A program made the position numbers and the translations under genes. 64,000 nt of DNA from assembly GCF_001510895.1 (NCBI RefSeq), contig NZ_LPWA01000024.1, positions 1 through 64,000 of the forward strand, in the 5' to 3' direction. The notes under the pieces were generated by a model, which was given only the letters and a program-made list of their open reading frames with translations, was not told the DNA's origin and searched no databases. Position 1 is the first letter of the stretch, and every line of letters begins with the position of its first letter. Positions 10,201 through 18,528 of the stretch are shown here, piece by piece. Source of the stretch: Mesorhizobium loti (GTDB lineage: Bacteria; Pseudomonadota; Alphaproteobacteria; Rhizobiales; Rhizobiaceae).

Positions 10201-10318
10201 CTTCCTCGCGGCCGAGGTTGAGGTAGGAGAAGATGCCGGCCACCACGAAGACCAGCATGAAATACCAGACCAGCGAGCGGTGGCTGAGCGCCCAGTCGGA
10301 AAGATTGAAGCCTTTCAT
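7175..10318 (-). CDS. RND efflux pump inner-membrane subunit (AcrB/MdtB-like, HAE1 family)
   Basis: Proton-driven efflux transporter, 1047 residues, the usual family size. Features seen: first membrane helix (SLVWYFMLVFVVAGIFSYL), the duplicated porter domains, TM4 with the paired aspartates needed for proton relay (LGLLVDDAMIAVE), and the C-terminal helices (FVAILGVLALIGILIRNSVILI). Its start (10318) shares one base with the stop of the adaptor gene upstream, so the three genes 12521 to 7175 form one operon. No outer-membrane channel gene or regulator is adjacent. The last residues (SSSFTPPSGKGGDQQL) are encoded by repeat DNA and are unlikely to be conserved. Substrates cannot be predicted. 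Confidence 0.92.
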   Translation of the reverse strand: MKGFNLSDWALSHRSLVWYFMLVFVVAGIFSYLNLGREEDPAFTIKTMLVQANWPGASVNETVRQVTDRIEKKLEELDSLDYTKSVTTAGKTVIFVNLKQNTKARDVVPTWLQVRNMVNDISSQFPQGVQGPFFNDRFGDVYGNIYAFTADGLTPRQLRDYVEDVRTKILTVPNAGKVDLVGAQDEAIYLEFSSRQIAALGLNQQQIVASLQAQNAITPSGVIQSGPERVSVRVGGQFTSEESLRAINLRVNDRFFRLSDVATIRRGYVDPPTSLFRFNGQDAIGLAIGMKPNANLLQFGEALHEEMQKVLADLPVGVGVHLVADQPVIVEEAVSGFTRALFEAVAIVLAVSFISLGMRAGFVVALSIPLVLAITFTVMAYLGISLQRISLGALIIALGLLVDDAMIAVEMMVARLEVGDNLRKAATYVYTSTAFPMLTGTLVTVAGFIPIGLNSSAAGEYTFTLFVVIAVSLLVSWIVAVLFAPLLGVTILPATMKAKHHDQPGRFTSMFRRVLVFSVRRHWLTIVATVLLFAASIAGFGLVQQQFFPPSDRPELIVDWNLPQNASIAETRDQMQRFEQRALAGNPDIDHFSSYIGQGAVRFLLAYDVQPANPYFGQTVIVTKSIEARNRVKPALEKLLREEFVGTDAFVKPLELGPPVGRPVQYRVGGPDIQTVRELAQQFAGAISANPKLGAPTFDWNEPQRVLRVDVLQDKARQLGITSSDIASALNSTVGGATITQVRDATYLINVVARSREADRSSISTLQNMQLPTGNGDAIPLAAVANIRYDLEQPTVWRRNRTPTITVRAGLVGDVLPATVVNELKPSVDAFIAKLPPGYSVQTAGSVEESANSQGPIAAVVPLMLFIMATILMVQLQSFQRLFLVVAVAPLGLIGVVAALVPSGAPLGFVAILGVLALIGILIRNSVILIVQIEDLVAEGKDRWAAVIEATEHRMRPIALTAAAASLALIPIAREVFWGPMAYAMMGGIIAGTAITLLFLPALYVTWFRIKEPKRDGAMADALLPRRPEARSSSFTPPSGKGGDQQL

Positions 10319-11391
10319 CAGACCCCACCCTCCGGCACTTTGACCTTCTGGCCTTCAACGAGGCTGTGGACGCCGGCAGTGACGACGCGCATGCCGGCTT
10401 CCAGCCCCTCTGCCACCGTGAAGCCGCCGCCGCTCTTCGACGCGATCTTGATCTCGCGTGCGCTCACGCTCGAGGACTGCGGATCGACGATCCAGACCTT
10501 GTCGGCGCCGTCCTTTTCGAGCAGCGCCGACATCGGTAATTCGATCGTCGGCGCCACCTTGGTCATGCGGGTCGCCGTCACCGTCGAGCCGAGCCGGAAT
10601 GCCGCCGGCGGATCGACAAGCGTCAGCCGCACGCGGCGGGTGCGGGTCGAGCCTTCGGCCTGCGGCGCGATCTCGCGCAATTTGGCCTCGGTCGTGATGG
10701 TGGGCAGCGACTGCAGGATGATCTGGAACGGTGTGCCAACGGTGAGATCGCCGGTCAGCTGGTCGGGAATGTCGACCACCGCCTCGCGCGGATCGGTGCG
10801 CGCCACGGTGACGACGGTCTGTCCGGGCGAAACCGTCTGGCCGACTTCGGCGCCGACGGCGGTGACGACGCCGTCGAAGTCGGAAAACAGCCTGGCATAG
10901 CCGAGCTGCTCCTGCGACTTGGCTAAAGCCGCGTTGGCTCGCTCGACCCCAGCCGCGGCCGCTTGCCTCGCCTGCTGCGCGGCGTCGAAGACAGCCTGCG
11001 AGGTGTTGGCTGACGCGAGCAGCTGACGCTGCCGGTCCTCGCTGGCCGCTGCATTGGCGAATTGCGCCTCGGCGTTAGACAAGTCCGCCTTCGATGCCTG
11101 GACGGCGAGTTCCAGCGCCGTCGGATCGAGCGCCGCGATCGTCGTCCCCTTGCTGACGATGTCGCCGACCTTGACGTCGCGCGAAACGACGCGGCCAAGC
11201 AGGCGGAAGGCGAGGTCGGCACTGTATTGCGGTTCGACAGAGCCGGCGAAACCGAAGGTCTCGACCGACTTCGGTTCGACGACCACCGACAGCACCGGCC
11301 GGATGATCTCGGGCGGTTTTTCCTCCGAGCGCGAGCAGGCGGCAAGCGATGCGACGAGGATGAGGGCACAAACGCCAGGCAGCCGGCTCAT
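10318..11391 (-). CDS. RND efflux periplasmic adaptor (membrane fusion lipoprotein) 2
   Basis: HlyD/AcrA-type adaptor linking the RND pump to an outer-membrane channel, 357 residues from ATG 11391, which overlaps the stop of the upstream adaptor (ATGA). The N-terminus MSRLPGVCALILVASLAAC is a lipoprotein signal with the lipobox LAAC. Then come the lipoyl half-motif (RLLGRVVSRDVKVGDIVSKGTTIAALD), a coiled-coil hairpin (about residues 90-150, rich in Ala, Gln, Glu), the second lipoyl half (ARLFSDFDGVVTAVGAEVGQTV) and a beta-barrel. A paralogue lies immediately upstream; two adaptors with one pump suggests a heteromeric adaptor ring (inference). Confidence 0.9.
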   Translation of the reverse strand: MSRLPGVCALILVASLAACSRSEEKPPEIIRPVLSVVVEPKSVETFGFAGSVEPQYSADLAFRLLGRVVSRDVKVGDIVSKGTTIAALDPTALELAVQASKADLSNAEAQFANAAASEDRQRQLLASANTSQAVFDAAQQARQAAAAGVERANAALAKSQEQLGYARLFSDFDGVVTAVGAEVGQTVSPGQTVVTVARTDPREAVVDIPDQLTGDLTVGTPFQIILQSLPTITTEAKLREIAPQAEGSTRTRRVRLTLVDPPAAFRLGSTVTATRMTKVAPTIELPMSALLEKDGADKVWIVDPQSSSVSAREIKIASKSGGGFTVAEGLEAGMRVVTAGVHSLVEGQKVKVPEGGV

Positions 11392-12521
11392 TGTCCCGCC
11401 CCCGCTATCTCGATCGTCTGGCCGGGACTGAGAAGTTGCCCGCCGGCGGTGACGACGTTCTGGCCTTCTTTCAGCCCCTTGTCGACGACGACCACGCCTG
11501 AATCGAAAGCGAGCACTTCGATCGGTGTCGTCGTCACCGCCTTGCTCAATGGATCGACGATCCAGACGGCGGGCTTGCCTGCGGTGGACATCAGCGCCTG
11601 CCAAGGCAGCAGGACGGCCTTCACCGCCTTGGCGCTGACGGTGCCGATCACGGCGGCACCGAGCGGCATGCCGGCCGGGGTGTCGGCTATGCCGACCTTG
11701 ACCCGGATCGAACCCGACGCGGTGTCGACCGCCGGCGAGATTTCCCGCACCTTGCCTATCGCCTTGACCTGCGGGTCGGAGAGCAGCGTGATCGTCACCG
11801 CCGGCGACGACGGTGTCCTGGCAACGAGCGTCTCATGCACGTTGAAGACGGCATCGCGGTCGCCGTCCTCGGCCACGGTGAAGACGGTCTGCGCCGCCTG
11901 CACCACTTGTCCGGACTCGACCTGGCGCGCGGTGATCACGCCGGCGGCACCCGCCTTGAGCTCTGTGTAGGAGAGGTTTTCCTTGGCGTTGGCCAGAGCG
12001 CTTTGCGCCGCGTCGACGCTGCCTTGCGCCACTTTCATGGTCTGGTCGGCGCTGTCGAAGTCGCGCCTGGTCGTAAAACCCTGCGAAAGCAGCGTCTTTT
12101 GCCGCTGGTAGGTGGCCGTGGCCTGGGTGAGCTGCGCCTGTGCCGCGTCGAGATCGGCCTGCGCCGAACGCAGGTCGGATTCCTGCTCCTGCGGGTCGAT
12201 GCGGGCCAGCACCGTGCCCTGGTCGACATGCTGGCCGACATCGACCAGCCGCTCGGCGACCCGGCCGCCGACGCGGAACGACAGATTGTTGAGCGTGCGG
12301 GCCGCGATCACGCCGGTCAGCGAGGTCCGTGGCGCATAGTCGGCAAGCGCGACCGTCTGCGTCGTCACCATCACCGGCAGCTTCTTGTCCGCTGCCTGCT
12401 GTTTCTGGCAGCCGGCCATCGAAAGCGCTGCGGCGCAGATGAAGAGCGGCAAGACGTTTGGACGAGACGAAGGGCGGGGCGGCGAAGACGGCAAGGCGGA
12501 CGATGTCGCGATCCTGCTCAT
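11388..12521 (-). CDS. RND efflux periplasmic adaptor (membrane fusion lipoprotein) 1
   Basis: First gene of the efflux operon, 377 residues from ATG 12521, chosen because GAGGGG lies five bases upstream; an in-frame start at 12563 has no such site. The lipobox is LSMAGC, so the protein is a lipoprotein. Lipoyl halves (RVGGRVAERLVDVGQHVDQG and ELKAGAAGVITARQVESGQ) flank an alpha-hairpin of about 75 residues (DLRSAQADLDAAQAQLTQ onwards). It resembles the following adaptor in domain order but not closely in sequence. It is transcribed divergently from the aminotransferase gene. Confidence 0.9.
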   Translation of the reverse strand: MSRIATSSALPSSPPRPSSRPNVLPLFICAAALSMAGCQKQQAADKKLPVMVTTQTVALADYAPRTSLTGVIAARTLNNLSFRVGGRVAERLVDVGQHVDQGTVLARIDPQEQESDLRSAQADLDAAQAQLTQATATYQRQKTLLSQGFTTRRDFDSADQTMKVAQGSVDAAQSALANAKENLSYTELKAGAAGVITARQVESGQVVQAAQTVFTVAEDGDRDAVFNVHETLVARTPSSPAVTITLLSDPQVKAIGKVREISPAVDTASGSIRVKVGIADTPAGMPLGAAVIGTVSAKAVKAVLLPWQALMSTAGKPAVWIVDPLSKAVTTTPIEVLAFDSGVVVVDKGLKEGQNVVTAGGQLLSPGQTIEIAGAGQ

Positions 12522-12765
12522 GGTTCCCCTCGGCTCGCAGAGAGCCGCTGCTGGCGGCGGCACGTCGCGGATAAAATGAGGATAATCGATCGGCGGGAAA
12601 AGGAAACCATTTCCGCACGTCTATCGCCGGGCTGGTCAAGATCGGCCGCGTTCAGGCAGGCCCAATCGACTGGATCAATGTGCCGACTTGAGGAAAAACT
12701 GAAATAAGGTCAGAAGAGGCTTTGACGGCATCAAACGGAACGGGCGCCTGCCCGATGAGGATGAG

Positions 12766-14043
12766 ATGAAGAATTCAGCCATTTCCGAACGCAAGAACCA
12801 GTCGATCTCGCGCGGCGTCGGCATGACCACGCAGATCTACGCCGATCGCGCCGAGAACTCGGAAATCTGGGACGTCGAGGGCCGCCGCTACATCGACTTC
12901 TCGTCGGGCATCGCCGTGGTCAACACCGGCCACCGCCATCCGAAGGTGATCGAGGCGGTCAAGGCGCAGCTCGACCGCTTCACCCACACCTGCCACCAGG
13001 TCGTGCCCTATGAGAGTTATGTGCGCCTCGCCGAGCGGCTGAACGGCATGCTGCCCGGCAAATTCGACAAGAAGACGGTTTTCGTCACCACCGGTGCCGA
13101 GGCGGTCGAGAACGCAATAAAAATCGCCCGCAACGCCACCGGCCGCCAGGCGGTCATCGCCTTTTCCGGCGGCTTCCACGGCCGCACCTTCATGGGCATG
13201 GCGCTGACCGGCAAGGTCGTGCCGTACAAGGTCGGGTTCGGCGCCATGCCGGCCGATGTCTTCCACGCCCCGTTTCCGGTTGCGCTGCATGGGGTGTCGG
13301 TCGCCGACTCGCTCGCCGCGCTCGACAAGCTGTTCAAGGCCGATGTCGATCCTGCCAGGGTCGCCGCCATCATCGTCGAGCCGGTGCAGGGCGAGGGCGG
13401 CTTCTACGAGGCGCCGCGCGATTTCATGACGGCGCTGCGAAAGATCTGCGACCAGCACGGCATCCTGCTGATCGCAGATGAGGTGCAGACCGGCTTTGCC
13501 CGTACCGGCAAGATGTTTGCCATGGAGCATCACGATGTCGCGCCCGACATCACCACCATGGCCAAGAGCCTTGCCGGCGGCTTCCCGCTGTCGGCGGTCA
13601 CCGGCCGTGCCGAGATCATGGACGCGCCCGGCCCCGGCGGTCTCGGCGGCACCTATGGCGGCAGCCCGATCGGCGTCGCAGCGGCCCATGCCGTCCTCGA
13701 CGTCATCGAGGAGGAGAAGCTCTGCGACCGCGCCAATGCGCTGGGCGCCAGGCTGAAGCAGCGGCTGGAATCGATCCGCGACGACGTGCCGGAGATCGTC
13801 GACATCCGCGGCCCGGGCTTCATGAACGCCGTCGAGTTCAATGACGTCAAGAAGGGCCTGCCGTCGGCCGAATTTGCCAATGCTGTCAGGCTGAAGGCGC
13901 TCGACAAGGGCCTCATCCTGCTCACCTGCGGCGTCTACGGCAACGTCATCCGCTTCCTGTCGCCGATCACCATCCAGGACGGTGTCATGACCGAGGCGCT
14001 TGATATTCTGGAGGCGTCGATCCGCGAAGCGCGCGCTGCGTGA
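12766..14043 (+). CDS. gabT: 4-aminobutyrate aminotransferase (class III, PLP-dependent)
   Basis: Transfers the amino group of 4-aminobutyrate (or a related omega-amino acid) to 2-oxoglutarate, giving succinate semialdehyde; cytoplasmic. The 425-residue protein has the class III hallmarks: TTGAEAVENAIKIAR for phosphate binding, GGFHGRT, the ADEVQTGFARTGK segment with the aspartate that contacts the pyridine nitrogen, and the Schiff-base lysine K267 in TMAKSLAGGFPLSA. The GLGGTYGGSP loop is typical of GabT. The start is preceded by a GAGGATGAG purine stretch. No succinate-semialdehyde dehydrogenase gene is adjacent. Substrate preference within the family is inferred. Confidence 0.88.
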   Translation: MKNSAISERKNQSISRGVGMTTQIYADRAENSEIWDVEGRRYIDFSSGIAVVNTGHRHPKVIEAVKAQLDRFTHTCHQVVPYESYVRLAERLNGMLPGKFDKKTVFVTTGAEAVENAIKIARNATGRQAVIAFSGGFHGRTFMGMALTGKVVPYKVGFGAMPADVFHAPFPVALHGVSVADSLAALDKLFKADVDPARVAAIIVEPVQGEGGFYEAPRDFMTALRKICDQHGILLIADEVQTGFARTGKMFAMEHHDVAPDITTMAKSLAGGFPLSAVTGRAEIMDAPGPGGLGGTYGGSPIGVAAAHAVLDVIEEEKLCDRANALGARLKQRLESIRDDVPEIVDIRGPGFMNAVEFNDVKKGLPSAEFANAVRLKALDKGLILLTCGVYGNVIRFLSPITIQDGVMTEALDILEASIREARAA

Positions 14044-14096
14044 AGGACGGCCCGCATCCCTCCTGACCGCTGACGCTGAAGCGGGTAAATGTGCCG

Positions 14097-14423
14097 TCAG
14101 GAGTTCGGATTCTGTAACCAAGCTGGAATATCCACCTTGGCGTGCAGAACCCGCCACACATCGATATGGTCGGTCTGTTCAAGATAGAAAATCAGATATG
14201 GATGGCGCTTGAATTGCACGCTCCGCAGACCGGGCAATCCAATTTCGTAGCTATACCTCAGAGAGCCCGATGCCGGATGGCTGGCTATGAGTTCGAAGAC
14301 ATTTTGAAGATCCTCGACATAGCCCAACGCCACCTGCAAACCAACTTCCCGTGCATAATAATCAACGGCATCCTCGATATCCTTCAAAGCAAGGTTTCGA
14401 GGAATAATTGCCTTTGGGGCCAC
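14097..14423 (-). CDS. Type II toxin of the RelE/ParE family
   Basis: A 108-residue RelE/ParE-fold protein: N-terminal helical hairpin (NLALKDIEDAVDYYAREVG), then the beta-sheet core with GLRSVQFKRHPYLIFYLEQTDHIDVWRVLHAK, a pattern typical of ParE-like toxins that poison gyrase or of RelE ribonucleases. It starts six bases after its antitoxin gene, so the two are co-transcribed with the antitoxin first. The target cannot be told from sequence. Such modules are often acquired, but composition here is not obviously different from the surroundings. Confidence 0.85.
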   Translation of the reverse strand: MAPKAIIPRNLALKDIEDAVDYYAREVGLQVALGYVEDLQNVFELIASHPASGSLRYSYEIGLPGLRSVQFKRHPYLIFYLEQTDHIDVWRVLHAKVDIPAWLQNPNS

Positions 14424-14428
14424 TTAAT

Positions 14429-14659
14429 CTATTGGCCCTGCGCTCGTTTTCGCAGTGCTGCGAAATAGTCATCGTCAACGGGAGCTCCCGGCGGGGATGA
14501 TGCGCCCTCGAGGAGCAAGCCGCGCAGACGTTGACGATCCTGATCGTGGCGGATCAATTCACGCACATACTCGCTGCTCGTGCCGTAGCCGCGCTCCGTC
14601 ACCTGCTGGTCGACAAAATGCTTCAAGCTGTCGGGCAGCGAGATATTCATCGTGGTCAT
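14429..14659 (-). CDS. ParD-like type II antitoxin (ribbon-helix-helix)
   Basis: A 76-residue protein. The N-terminal half, MTTMNISLPDSLKHFVDQQV followed by TERGYGTSSEYVRELIRHDQ, is a ribbon-helix-helix DNA-binding domain of the CC2985/ParD group; the C-terminal half (ASSPPGAPVDDDYFAALRKRA) is the flexible toxin-neutralising tail. It precedes the RelE/ParE toxin gene by five bases and probably autorepresses the pair. Confidence 0.85.
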   Translation of the reverse strand: MTTMNISLPDSLKHFVDQQVTERGYGTSSEYVRELIRHDQDRQRLRGLLLEGASSPPGAPVDDDYFAALRKRAQGQ

Positions 14660-14696
14660 CCACTCATTTTACGGCGCTTGGCAAAAATTGGCAACC

Positions 14697-15950
14697 TTAC
14701 GCGCCGACCTTGGCTGGCTCCATGTTCTGAAAGGCTGCAAGCGCCGCCTTCAGCGCATCCGGCCCGCCCGCAACCGTTTGCGGCGATGGCGAGAAGCCGG
14801 CGCCGAGCATCTTGCGGCCGAGCATGTGATCGGCCGGGCGGTTGACGGATTCGATGCCGAGCAGCCGGTTGCCCGCGTAATGGTAGATCGAGAACTTGTT
14901 CTCGGCCGGCTCGCCCAGCACGACATGGCTGTCGCCACCTTGGGTGAGGCCCACCATCTGCAGCTTCATGTCGCCGATATCCGACCAGAACCACGGCACG
15001 GCGGAGAAGGGTTCGGCATGGCCGAGGATGGTGCGCGCGGCTAGCCGCGCCTGATCGGTGGCGTTCTGCACCGATTCCAGCCGCACGTCGGCGCCGGTGA
15101 ACCAGTGCCGGTAGGAGGCGGCGTCCCCGATTGCGAGGATTTCGGGGATCGAGCTCTGCATATGCTGGTCGACGCGGATGCCGTTGGCGGTAGCTAAGCC
15201 GGCGGCCTCCGCCAATTCGACATTGGGCACCACGCCGATGCCGATGATCACCAATTGCGCGGGCAGCCGTTCGCCGTTTGAGGTGATCGCGGCCGAGACA
15301 CGGCCGGCCTCGCCTTCGAGGCGGGAAACAGTGGTGCCGGTCAGGATGCGCACGCCGATCGCCTCCAGGCGCTGGCGCACATGGGCCGCGATCACCGGCG
15401 CCACCGCGCGGCCGAGCAGCCGGTCGACGGCCTCGACTACGGTGACCTTGCGGCCGGCGGCCCGTAGCGTCGCCGCGATCTCGAGACCGATGAAGCCGCC
15501 GCCGAGGATGACCACATCCTCGCTCTGCGCGCTCAATTCGCGGATCAGCCGCGCGTCGGCCAGCGAGCGCAGCGACACGACGCCGGCGAGTTCCACGCCG
15601 TCGAGTTTGAGCAGCCGCGGCCGCGAGCCGGTGGCGAGCACCAGCCGGTCGAAGGGAATTGTGCCGCCGCCGAAGACGTCGAGCTTGCGCGCGCCGATGT
15701 CGATCCTGTCGATCCGCAAGCCCGGCCGGTAGTCGATGGCATTGGCGGAATAGAAGGCTTCGCCGCGCAAGGGCTGGGGCTTCGCCTCGGCGTCCTTGAT
15801 AAAGGTCTTGGACAGCGGCGGCTTGTGATAGGGCAGCTCGGTTTCGTCGCCGATCAGGACGACCGGTCCGTCATAGCCTTCTTCACGCAGGCTGGCTGCT
15901 GCCTGCACGCCGGCATGACCCGCACCGACAATGACCACCCCGTTCTTCAT
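14697..15950 (-). CDS. FAD-dependent NAD(P)H:ferredoxin reductase (rhodocoxin reductase type)
   Basis: A 417-residue pyridine nucleotide-disulphide oxidoreductase that passes electrons from NAD(P)H to a ferredoxin, as in rhodocoxin or putidaredoxin reductases. The FAD-binding motif GAGHAGVQAAASLREEG is at the N-terminus, PYHKPPLSKTF is diagnostic of this subgroup, the NAD-binding motif is GGGFIGLEIAATLR, and the second FAD motif is ILAIGDAASY. A reductase_C domain (WFWSDIGDMKLQMVGL) follows. Start at ATG 15950 is set by AAGGA six bases upstream; the open frame extends further but without such a site. No partner ferredoxin or P450 gene lies beside it; the ferredoxin Bfd is encoded 1.8 kb away on the other strand. 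Confidence 0.88.
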   Translation of the reverse strand: MKNGVVIVGAGHAGVQAAASLREEGYDGPVVLIGDETELPYHKPPLSKTFIKDAEAKPQPLRGEAFYSANAIDYRPGLRIDRIDIGARKLDVFGGGTIPFDRLVLATGSRPRLLKLDGVELAGVVSLRSLADARLIRELSAQSEDVVILGGGFIGLEIAATLRAAGRKVTVVEAVDRLLGRAVAPVIAAHVRQRLEAIGVRILTGTTVSRLEGEAGRVSAAITSNGERLPAQLVIIGIGVVPNVELAEAAGLATANGIRVDQHMQSSIPEILAIGDAASYRHWFTGADVRLESVQNATDQARLAARTILGHAEPFSAVPWFWSDIGDMKLQMVGLTQGGDSHVVLGEPAENKFSIYHYAGNRLLGIESVNRPADHMLGRKMLGAGFSPSPQTVAGGPDALKAALAAFQNMEPAKVGA

Positions 15951-16378
15951 CGCAGTCCTTTTGCTTTTGAAATCTAGGATCTTCCGCCAGGTGGCGATTG
16001 TCTGCCGCCGCCGCAAGAGCCTTGGTCCGGGTCGCACCCAGAATGGCCGCCTGTCAATCCGGATGTTCGGTGACGTCGTGGGCTTAAAGTTGATAATTGC
16101 AGTTTAGAATAATTCTAAACTGTTGTTTCAATTGAATTTTCTCTGCCGCGCCAGTTGACTTCCAGTCGTTCCGACGCTTTATGGAGGGCCGCGCTCCCGG
16201 CGCGTTCCTTTGATGTCTGGGCCTTGAACCCTTTCGATTGGAGGCATTTCGGTGTCTTTTGCTGATTGGCCGCGCCGTAGCGCGGCAACTTTGCCTTTCC
16301 GGTCATTCGAGCTTGCGCTGGCGCCGCGCGCCCGCGGCCGCATGCCTATGTCATTGAATTTCTGAGGAGATGGGATTG
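15951..16378. other. Divergent intergenic region holding the Irr-controlled promoter area
   Basis: This 428-base region separates the reductase gene from the iron operon. It contains the ICE palindrome (16103-16119) and AT-rich DNA around it (16085-16142). From 16150 to 16360 I see no convincing gene; short open frames there lack ribosome binding sites. The transcript of the iron operon would have a leader of roughly 250 bases if it starts near the palindrome. Confidence 0.6.
16103..16119. promoter_or_regulatory. Irr binding site (iron control element, ICE box)
   Basis: TTTAGAA-TAA-TTCTAAA is an exact match to the ICE consensus TTTAGAA-N3-TTCTAAA known for Irr in Rhizobiales, and it sits in a longer perfect palindrome, 16100-16122 (CAG...CTG). 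It lies 260 bases upstream of the start of irpA, the first gene of an iron operon. A possible -35 (TTGATA, 16090-16095) partly precedes it, so Irr binding would cover the core promoter; that detail is inferred. irr itself is at 52161-52592 in this window. Confidence 0.88.
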
Positions 16379-17694
16379 ATGAAAGCGATAATTTCGCCGC
16401 GGATTGTTGCGCCGCGTTGGGGCAGCAGACTGGCCGCGATCGGCGCCACGGCGGCGTTGACGGCCGCCGTGTTCGTGCTGCCGGCGAAAGCCGAAACCGA
16501 TGCGAAGGCGGTGATCAAGACCTATGCCGACATTGCGCTGGCCAAATACGAGGATTCGCTGATCACCGCGCAGGCGCTCGACAAGGCCGTCGACGCGCTC
16601 ATCGCCACGCCCTCGGCCGAGACGCTGAACGCCGCTCGCGAGGCCTGGAAAGCGGCGCGCATTCCTTACCAGCAGACCGAGGTCTACCGCTTCGGCAACA
16701 AGATCGTCGACGACTGGGAAGGCAAGGTCAATTCCTGGCCGCTGGACGAAGGCCTGATCGACTATGTCGCCAAGAGCTACGGCACCGAGTCGGACGAAAA
16801 CGCGCTCTATACGGCCAACGTCATCGCCAACAAGGAGATCGAGATCAACGGCAAGAAGGTCGACGCCTCGAAGCTGACGCCCGAATTCCTCTCCGGCACG
16901 CTGCAGGAGGCCGGCGGCGTCGAGTCCAATGTCGCGACCGGCTATCACGCCATCGAATTCCTGCTCTGGAGCCAGGACCTGCACGGCACCGGTCCCGGCG
17001 CCGGCGAGCGTCCTTACACCGACTACGATCTCAAGGATTGCACCGGTGGCAATTGCGACCGCCGTGCGGAGTACCTGAAGTCGGCGAGCGACCTGTTGGT
17101 CTCCGACCTGCAAGAGATGGTCAACGACTGGAAGGAGGACGCGCCGCCCGAAAGAATCTCGTCGATGGCGAGCCGAACGCCGGCATCTCCACCATCTTCA
17201 CCGGCATGGGCTCGCTCTCCTATGGCGAGTTGGCCGGCGAGCGCATGAAGCTCGGCCTGTTGCTGCACGACCCGGAGGAGGAGCACGACTGCTTCTCCGA
17301 CAACACCTACAACTCGCATCTCTATGACGCCGTCGGCATCCGCGCCGCCTACCACGCCAGCTACACGCGTCTCGACGGCACCGTGGTTTCCGGCCCGTCG
17401 GTGGCCGACATGGTGAAGGCCGCCGATCCGGCGATCGACAAGGAACTGTCGGACAAGCTCGACGTCACGGTCGCCAAGATGGAGGCGATCAAGGCGCGCG
17501 CGCTGGCCGGCGAGGCCTATGACCAGCAGATCGCCGAAGGCAATGCGGAAGGCAACGCCACTGTGCAGGCGGCGATCGATGCGCTGATCGACCAGACCAA
17601 GTCGATCGAACGCGCCGTCGGTTCGCTCAAGCTCAACGCCATCGCCTTCGAGGGCTCCGACAGCCTCGATGCACCGGACAAGGTGTTCAAGTAG
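16379..17694 (+). CDS. irpA: Imelysin-family iron-regulated periplasmic protein IrpA (frameshifted)
   Basis: Periplasmic imelysin (peptidase M75-like, COG3487) protein implicated in iron acquisition or sensing. The ATG at 16379 is chosen over 16370 because GAGGAG at 16364-16369 is nine bases before it. A signal peptide (IGATAALTAAVFVLPAKA) leads into the helical imelysin domain with the motif GYHAIEFLLW at residues 188-197 (G188, H190, E193 of GxHxxE). The frame breaks near 17139-17148; one added base restores WKEDGAARKNLVDGEPNAGIS, and the protein continues to 17694 for about 438 residues. Without that base the frame ends at 17248. The loss is probably a sequence error. It heads an operon with bacterioferritin genes under an ICE box. 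Confidence 0.88.
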
Positions 17695-17716
17695 ACTGTC
17701 GGGCAAGTACAGCCAA

Positions 17717-17737
17717 ACGGCGCCGGTCCGGCGCCGT
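17717..17737 (+). other. Perfect hairpin between irpA and bfd
   Basis: A nine-base perfect stem (ACGGCGCCG and its inverse) with loop GTC lies in the 59-base gap after irpA. No T run follows, so it is not a classical terminator. It could set relative amounts of the periplasmic and storage proteins by protecting mRNA ends; this is inference. Confidence 0.5.
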
Positions 17738-17753
17738 CAGCCAGAGCAAGTAA

Positions 17754-18065
17754 ATGCTGATCTGCCATTGCAACATCATCACCGAAAAGGAGATCGAGCA
17801 GACGATCGTCGATCTGCTGGATGAAGATCCCTGGCAGCTTATCGTGCCGGCCAAGGTCTATCATGCCATGCGCAAGCGCGGTCGCTGTTGCGGCTGCTTT
17901 CCAAATGTGGTGGAAACGATCATTCGGGTCACCGAGAACTACCATGCCCGTTCAGAGGGGAGCGGCGCGGATATCGTTTCACACCTGGACCGCGTGAGAG
18001 GCTTGCGGGTCCAATACGGGAGCAGATTCCATGAAAGGCGAACCGCAGATCATCGAGCGGCTTAA
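17754..18065 (+). CDS. bfd: Bacterioferritin-associated ferredoxin ([2Fe-2S])
   Basis: Small [2Fe-2S] protein that docks on bacterioferritin and reduces its ferric core to release iron. Cys pattern is C-x-C near the N-terminus ([13 protein letters not shown]) and CCGCF (C-x2-C) about 40 residues later, the BFD-like arrangement. At 103 residues it is longer than typical Bfd proteins (about 65-90); the last 35 residues after ENYHAR look non-conserved and the end overlaps the start of bfr by 35 bases, so a frame error near the 3' end is possible. It lies directly before bfr, its expected partner. Confidence 0.85.
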   Translation: MLICHCNIITEKEIEQTIVDLLDEDPWQLIVPAKVYHAMRKRGRCCGCFPNVVETIIRVTENYHARSEGSGADIVSHLDRVRGLRVQYGSRFHERRTADHRAA

Positions 18066-18516
18066 CGAAGCCCTGTTTCTGGAGCTTGGGGCCGTCAATC
18101 AGTACTGGGTCCACTATCGTCTGCTCGAGGACTGGGGCTACACGAAGCTGGCTAAGAAGGAGCGGGCGGAATCGATCGAGGAGATGCACCACGCCGACCG
18201 GCTGGTGGCCCGCATCATCTTCCTTGAGGGCCATCCGAACCTGCAGTCCGTCGCGCCGCTGCGCATCGGCCAGAACGTCAAGGAAGTGCTCGAATCCGAT
18301 CTCGCCGGTGAGTACGACGCGCGCACCTCCTACAAGCGCTCGCGCGAGATCTGCCAGGAGGCGGGAGACTACGTGTCGATGAAGCTGTTCGAGGACCTTT
18401 TGTCCGACGAGGAGGGCCATATCGACTTCCTCGAGACGCAGCTCGACCTGCTCGCCTCGATCGGCGAGGAAAAATACGGCCAGCTCAATGCCGACTCGGC
18501 CAACGAGGCGGAGTAA
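18031..18516 (+). CDS. bfr: Bacterioferritin
   Basis: Heme-containing 24-mer that oxidises and stores iron in the cytoplasm; 161 residues. All ferroxidase ligands are present at the E. coli positions: E18, E51, H54, E94, E127, H130, and M52 is the axial heme ligand in EEMHHAD. The start ATG at 18031 lies within the 3' end of bfd with GGGAGCAG upstream. In many rhizobia bfr is under Irr control; here the ICE box at 16103 would control it if the operon is transcribed through. Confidence 0.95.
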   Translation: MKGEPQIIERLNEALFLELGAVNQYWVHYRLLEDWGYTKLAKKERAESIEEMHHADRLVARIIFLEGHPNLQSVAPLRIGQNVKEVLESDLAGEYDARTSYKRSREICQEAGDYVSMKLFEDLLSDEEGHIDFLETQLDLLASIGEEKYGQLNADSANEAE

Positions 18517-18528
18517 GGACATGCGGGA

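Noticed and set aside
8546..10900. 784-codon open frame on the plus strand opposite the RND pump and adaptor genes
   Set aside because: It is antisense to clearly conserved proteins; its translation is rich in His, Arg and Asp as expected for the mirror frame of GC-rich coding DNA.
17929..18065. Extended C-terminus of Bfd as a functional domain
   Set aside because: The segment is not Bfd-like and overlaps bfr; a late frame error or neutral tail is more likely, so no function is claimed.
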